Assembly (NCBI RefSeq): GCF_030817495.1
Contig: NZ_JAUSZK010000001.1
Coordinates: 4,629,001 to 4,693,000 of the forward strand
Origin: Streptomyces sp. V3I7
GTDB taxonomy: Bacteria > Actinomycetota > Actinomycetes > Streptomycetales > Streptomycetaceae
DNA: 64,000 nt
Reading direction: 5' to 3'
In this document: piece by piece, positions 62,171 through 64,000 of the stretch
How positions within the stretch are numbered: position 1 is the first letter of the stretch
Layout: each line of letters begins with the position of its first letter
Position numbers and translations under genes: made by a program
The notes under the pieces: generated by a model
What the model was told of the DNA's origin: nothing
Databases searched by the model: none
Seen by the model: only the letters and a program-made list of their open reading frames with translations

Positions 62171-64000
62171 TTACGGGAAGGTCAGCTTCCAGCTGTTGAG
62201 GGTGCCGACGTCGTAGGTGGCTTGGTCCTGGACCTTCAGCTTCCACGTCCCGTTGGCCGGTTCCGACGAGGCGTTGACGGTGTAGGTCTCGTTGACGTTG
62301 TCCGCCGAGTCGGAGGAGCTGAAGTTCTTCAGGCGGTACGACGCGCCCGAGGGGCCGATCAGGTCGATCACCAGGTCACCGCGCCAGGTGTGGGTGATGT
62401 CGACGTACACCTGGAGGTTGGACGGGGCGTTGCCGGTCCGGCCGGACACCGTGATCGACGAGGTGACCGCCGGTCCGTTGTCCGGGATGGACAGCGGCGT
62501 GGTGTTCTCGTACGAGGTGCCCGTGCCGCCGCCGCCCGAGCGCGAGCCGACCGCGACGCCCGCCCAGGCGTCCTGCACGGCCTTGTACTCGGCGCTCGTC
62601 GTGCCGTACAGCTCACCCGCCGCCGCGAGCGTGCCGGTGCGGGCGCCCGCGTAGTTGGTGGTGGACGTCCACTTGGTGGTCAGCGCCCGGTACCAGATCT
62701 GCAGCGCCTTGTCCCGGCCGATACCGGTGACCGGAAGCCCGTCCGCCGTCGGCGAGTTGTAGCTGATGCCGTTGATGACCTTGGCGCCGCTGCCCTCGCT
62801 CAGCAGGTAGAAGAAGTGGTTCGCGGGGCCCGAGGAGTAGTGGACGTCGACCGACCCGATCCCCGAGTACCAGCTGTCCTTGGACGCGCCGTCCTTGCTC
62901 GGCTTGTCCATGTACCGCAGCGGCGTGCCGTTGCCGTTGATGTCGATCTTCTCGCCGATGAGGTAGTCGCCGACATCGGAGGCGTTGGCCGCGGCGAACT
63001 CCACGCCGGTGCCGAAGATGTCGGAGGTCGCCTCGTTCAACCCGCCCGACTCACCGCTGTAGTTGAGTCCGGCCGTGTTGGAGGTGACGCCGTGGCTCAT
63101 CTCGTGGCCCGCCACGTCGATGGAGGTCAGCGGCTTGGCGTTGGCCGACCCGTCGCCGTAGGTCATGCAGAAGCAGCTGTCGTCCCAGAAGGCGTTGACG
63201 TAGGCGTTGCCGTAGTGGGTCCGCGAGTACGCGCCCACGCCGTTGTTCTTGATGCCGCTGCGCCCGAAGGTGTTCTTGTAGAAGTCCCAGGTGACCGCCG
63301 CGCCGTAGTGCGCGTCGGCGCCCGCGGTGGCGGCGTTCGAGGTGGTGCCGTTGCCCCACGTGTCGCTGGTCTGCGAGAACAGCGTGCCGGTGCCCAGCGT
63401 GCCGTGGTTGAGGTTGTACGTCTTGTGGCCGCCGCGCGCCCCGTCGTTCAGCGTGTACGTCGACCCCGACAGCGTGGTCGTCAGCGAGACCTGGCCGCTG
63501 TACTGGGTGTTGCCGACGCCGGTCTCGATGCCCTGGTACTCGTAGAGCTTCTTGCCGGTCGTGGCGTCGGTGACGACGTGCAGCTGGTTGGGCGTGCCGT
63601 CGTCCTGGAGGCCGCCGACGACGGTCTCGTAGGCGAGGACGGGTTTGCCCGAGCCGGCCCAGATCACCTTGCGCGCACCGTCGGCCGCGGACTTGCTCCC
63701 GCCGAGGGCCCTGGCCCGCGCGACCGCCTGCCGCTCGGCCGCCGCCCGGGTGACGGACGGGGTCAGGCCGGAGACCCTCACGTCGGCCTTGGTCGCCTTG
63801 ACGACCCGGGTGACCGCGCCCGACTCGGCGGTGTCGACGATCAGGTCGCCGCCGAGGACCGGGAGACCGGCGTACGTGCGCTCGTAGCGGGTGTGCAGCG
63901 TGCCGTCGCCGTCCTTGACGACGTCCCGGACGACCAGCTTCTCCCGGGCGCCGAGGCCGATCGCCCTGGCGGTGGCGGCCCGGTCGTCCCCAGCGTCGCG
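62171..64000 (-). CDS. secreted M4 metalloprotease with P domain (partial)
   Basis: The 3' 609 codons of an M4 protease; the start and signal peptide lie beyond the window edge. Pro-domain (RAIGLGAREKLVVRDVVKDG), catalytic domain with HEMSH and GGLNEATSD, then a Gly/Ser linker (GSRSGGGGTGTSYEN) and a C-terminal P/homo-B domain (VTSSITVSGRTGNAPSNLQV... GTLNSWKLTFP). P domains help folding or substrate docking. It lies 248 nt upstream of its paralogue on the same strand. Confidence 0.93.
   Translation of the reverse strand, partial: RDAGDDRAATARAIGLGAREKLVVRDVVKDGDGTLHTRYERTYAGLPVLGGDLIVDTAESGAVTRVVKATKADVRVSGLTPSVTRAAAERQAVARARALGGSKSAADGARKVIWAGSGKPVLAYETVVGGLQDDGTPNQLHVVTDATTGKKLYEYQGIETGVGNTQYSGQVSLTTTLSGSTYTLNDGARGGHKTYNLNHGTLGTGTLFSQTSDTWGNGTTSNAATAGADAHYGAAVTWDFYKNTFGRSGIKNNGVGAYSRTHYGNAYVNAFWDDSCFCMTYGDGSANAKPLTSIDVAGHEMSHGVTSNTAGLNYSGESGGLNEATSDIFGTGVEFAAANASDVGDYLIGEKIDINGNGTPLRYMDKPSKDGASKDSWYSGIGSVDVHYSSGPANHFFYLLSEGSGAKVINGISYNSPTADGLPVTGIGRDKALQIWYRALTTKWTSTTNYAGARTGTLAAAGELYGTTSAEYKAVQDAWAGVAVGSRSGGGGTGTSYENTTPLSIPDNGPAVTSSITVSGRTGNAPSNLQVYVDITHTWRGDLVIDLIGPSGASYRLKNFSSSDSADNVNETYTVNASSEPANGTWKLKVQDQATYDVGTLNSWKLTFP

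Overview
This is a high-GC (about 70%) actinobacterial chromosome segment, almost certainly Streptomyces. It carries the polarity cytoskeleton genes filP and scy, a developmental-type GlgE glycogen cluster, tandem secreted M4 metalloproteases, many GTG starts, and several starts only 6-9 nt behind a -10 box (probably leaderless mRNAs). Gene content and order resemble, from memory, the S. coelicolor SCO5394-SCO5447 interval. The species cannot be named from sequence alone.

Layout. 0.3-7.8 kb (minus): ABC-2 exporter pair, FilP, the very long coiled-coil Scy, and methylmalonyl-CoA epimerase. 7.9-10.2 kb (plus): acetyl-CoA acetyltransferase and MeaB. 10.2-12.9 kb (minus): a MarR regulator and three overlapping AIM24-family genes. 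13.0-16.4 kb (plus): DUF3817, thiamine-binding protein, MarR, a second DUF3817, and the IcmA-type acyl-CoA mutase with a perfect 20-bp palindrome at its promoter. 16.4-21.5 kb: TetR, thioredoxin-TPR co-chaperone, then a three-gene envelope operon of unknown function (DUF6230, DUF6114, acidic secreted protein). 21.6-27.7 kb: pyruvate kinase, acetate kinase, phosphotransacetylase and, divergently, phosphofructokinase. 27.7-28.4 kb: a PIN/ribbon-helix-helix toxin-antitoxin pair.

28.5-31.6 kb (minus): a CUT1 sugar ABC transporter whose first permease gene is interrupted by a one-base frameshift in a G run. 31.8-38.1 kb: accessory regulators (Zn-ribbon, DUF6415, XRE), a divergent LysR/TauE pair, and a DcuS/CitA-type two-component system. 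38.2-39.7 kb: a complete IS5-family element with 20-bp terminal repeats and a TTA target duplication. It carries a DUF4265 passenger gene and sits 60 bp upstream of an L,D-transpeptidase gene, next to the dicarboxylate carrier dctA.

42.2-48.3 kb: TetR and MFS exporter genes facing each other across three 18-bp palindromes, a MerR-thioredoxin pair with a textbook 19-bp-spaced promoter, and a HelD-like RNA polymerase-associated ATPase. 48.3-59.6 kb: the minus-strand glgE-treS-mak-glgB operon (trehalose to maltose to maltose-1-phosphate to branched glucan) and the divergent phosphorylase glgP, separated by about 950 bp of degenerate repeats. 59.6-64.0 kb: a DUF1990 protein and two paralogous thermolysin-like proteases, the second with a C-terminal P domain and truncated by the window edge.

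Main leads: the IS with a passenger gene, the DUF6230/DUF6114/secreted-protein operon with its inverted-repeat-rich leader, the AIM24 triplet, the permease frameshift, and several newly readable operators.
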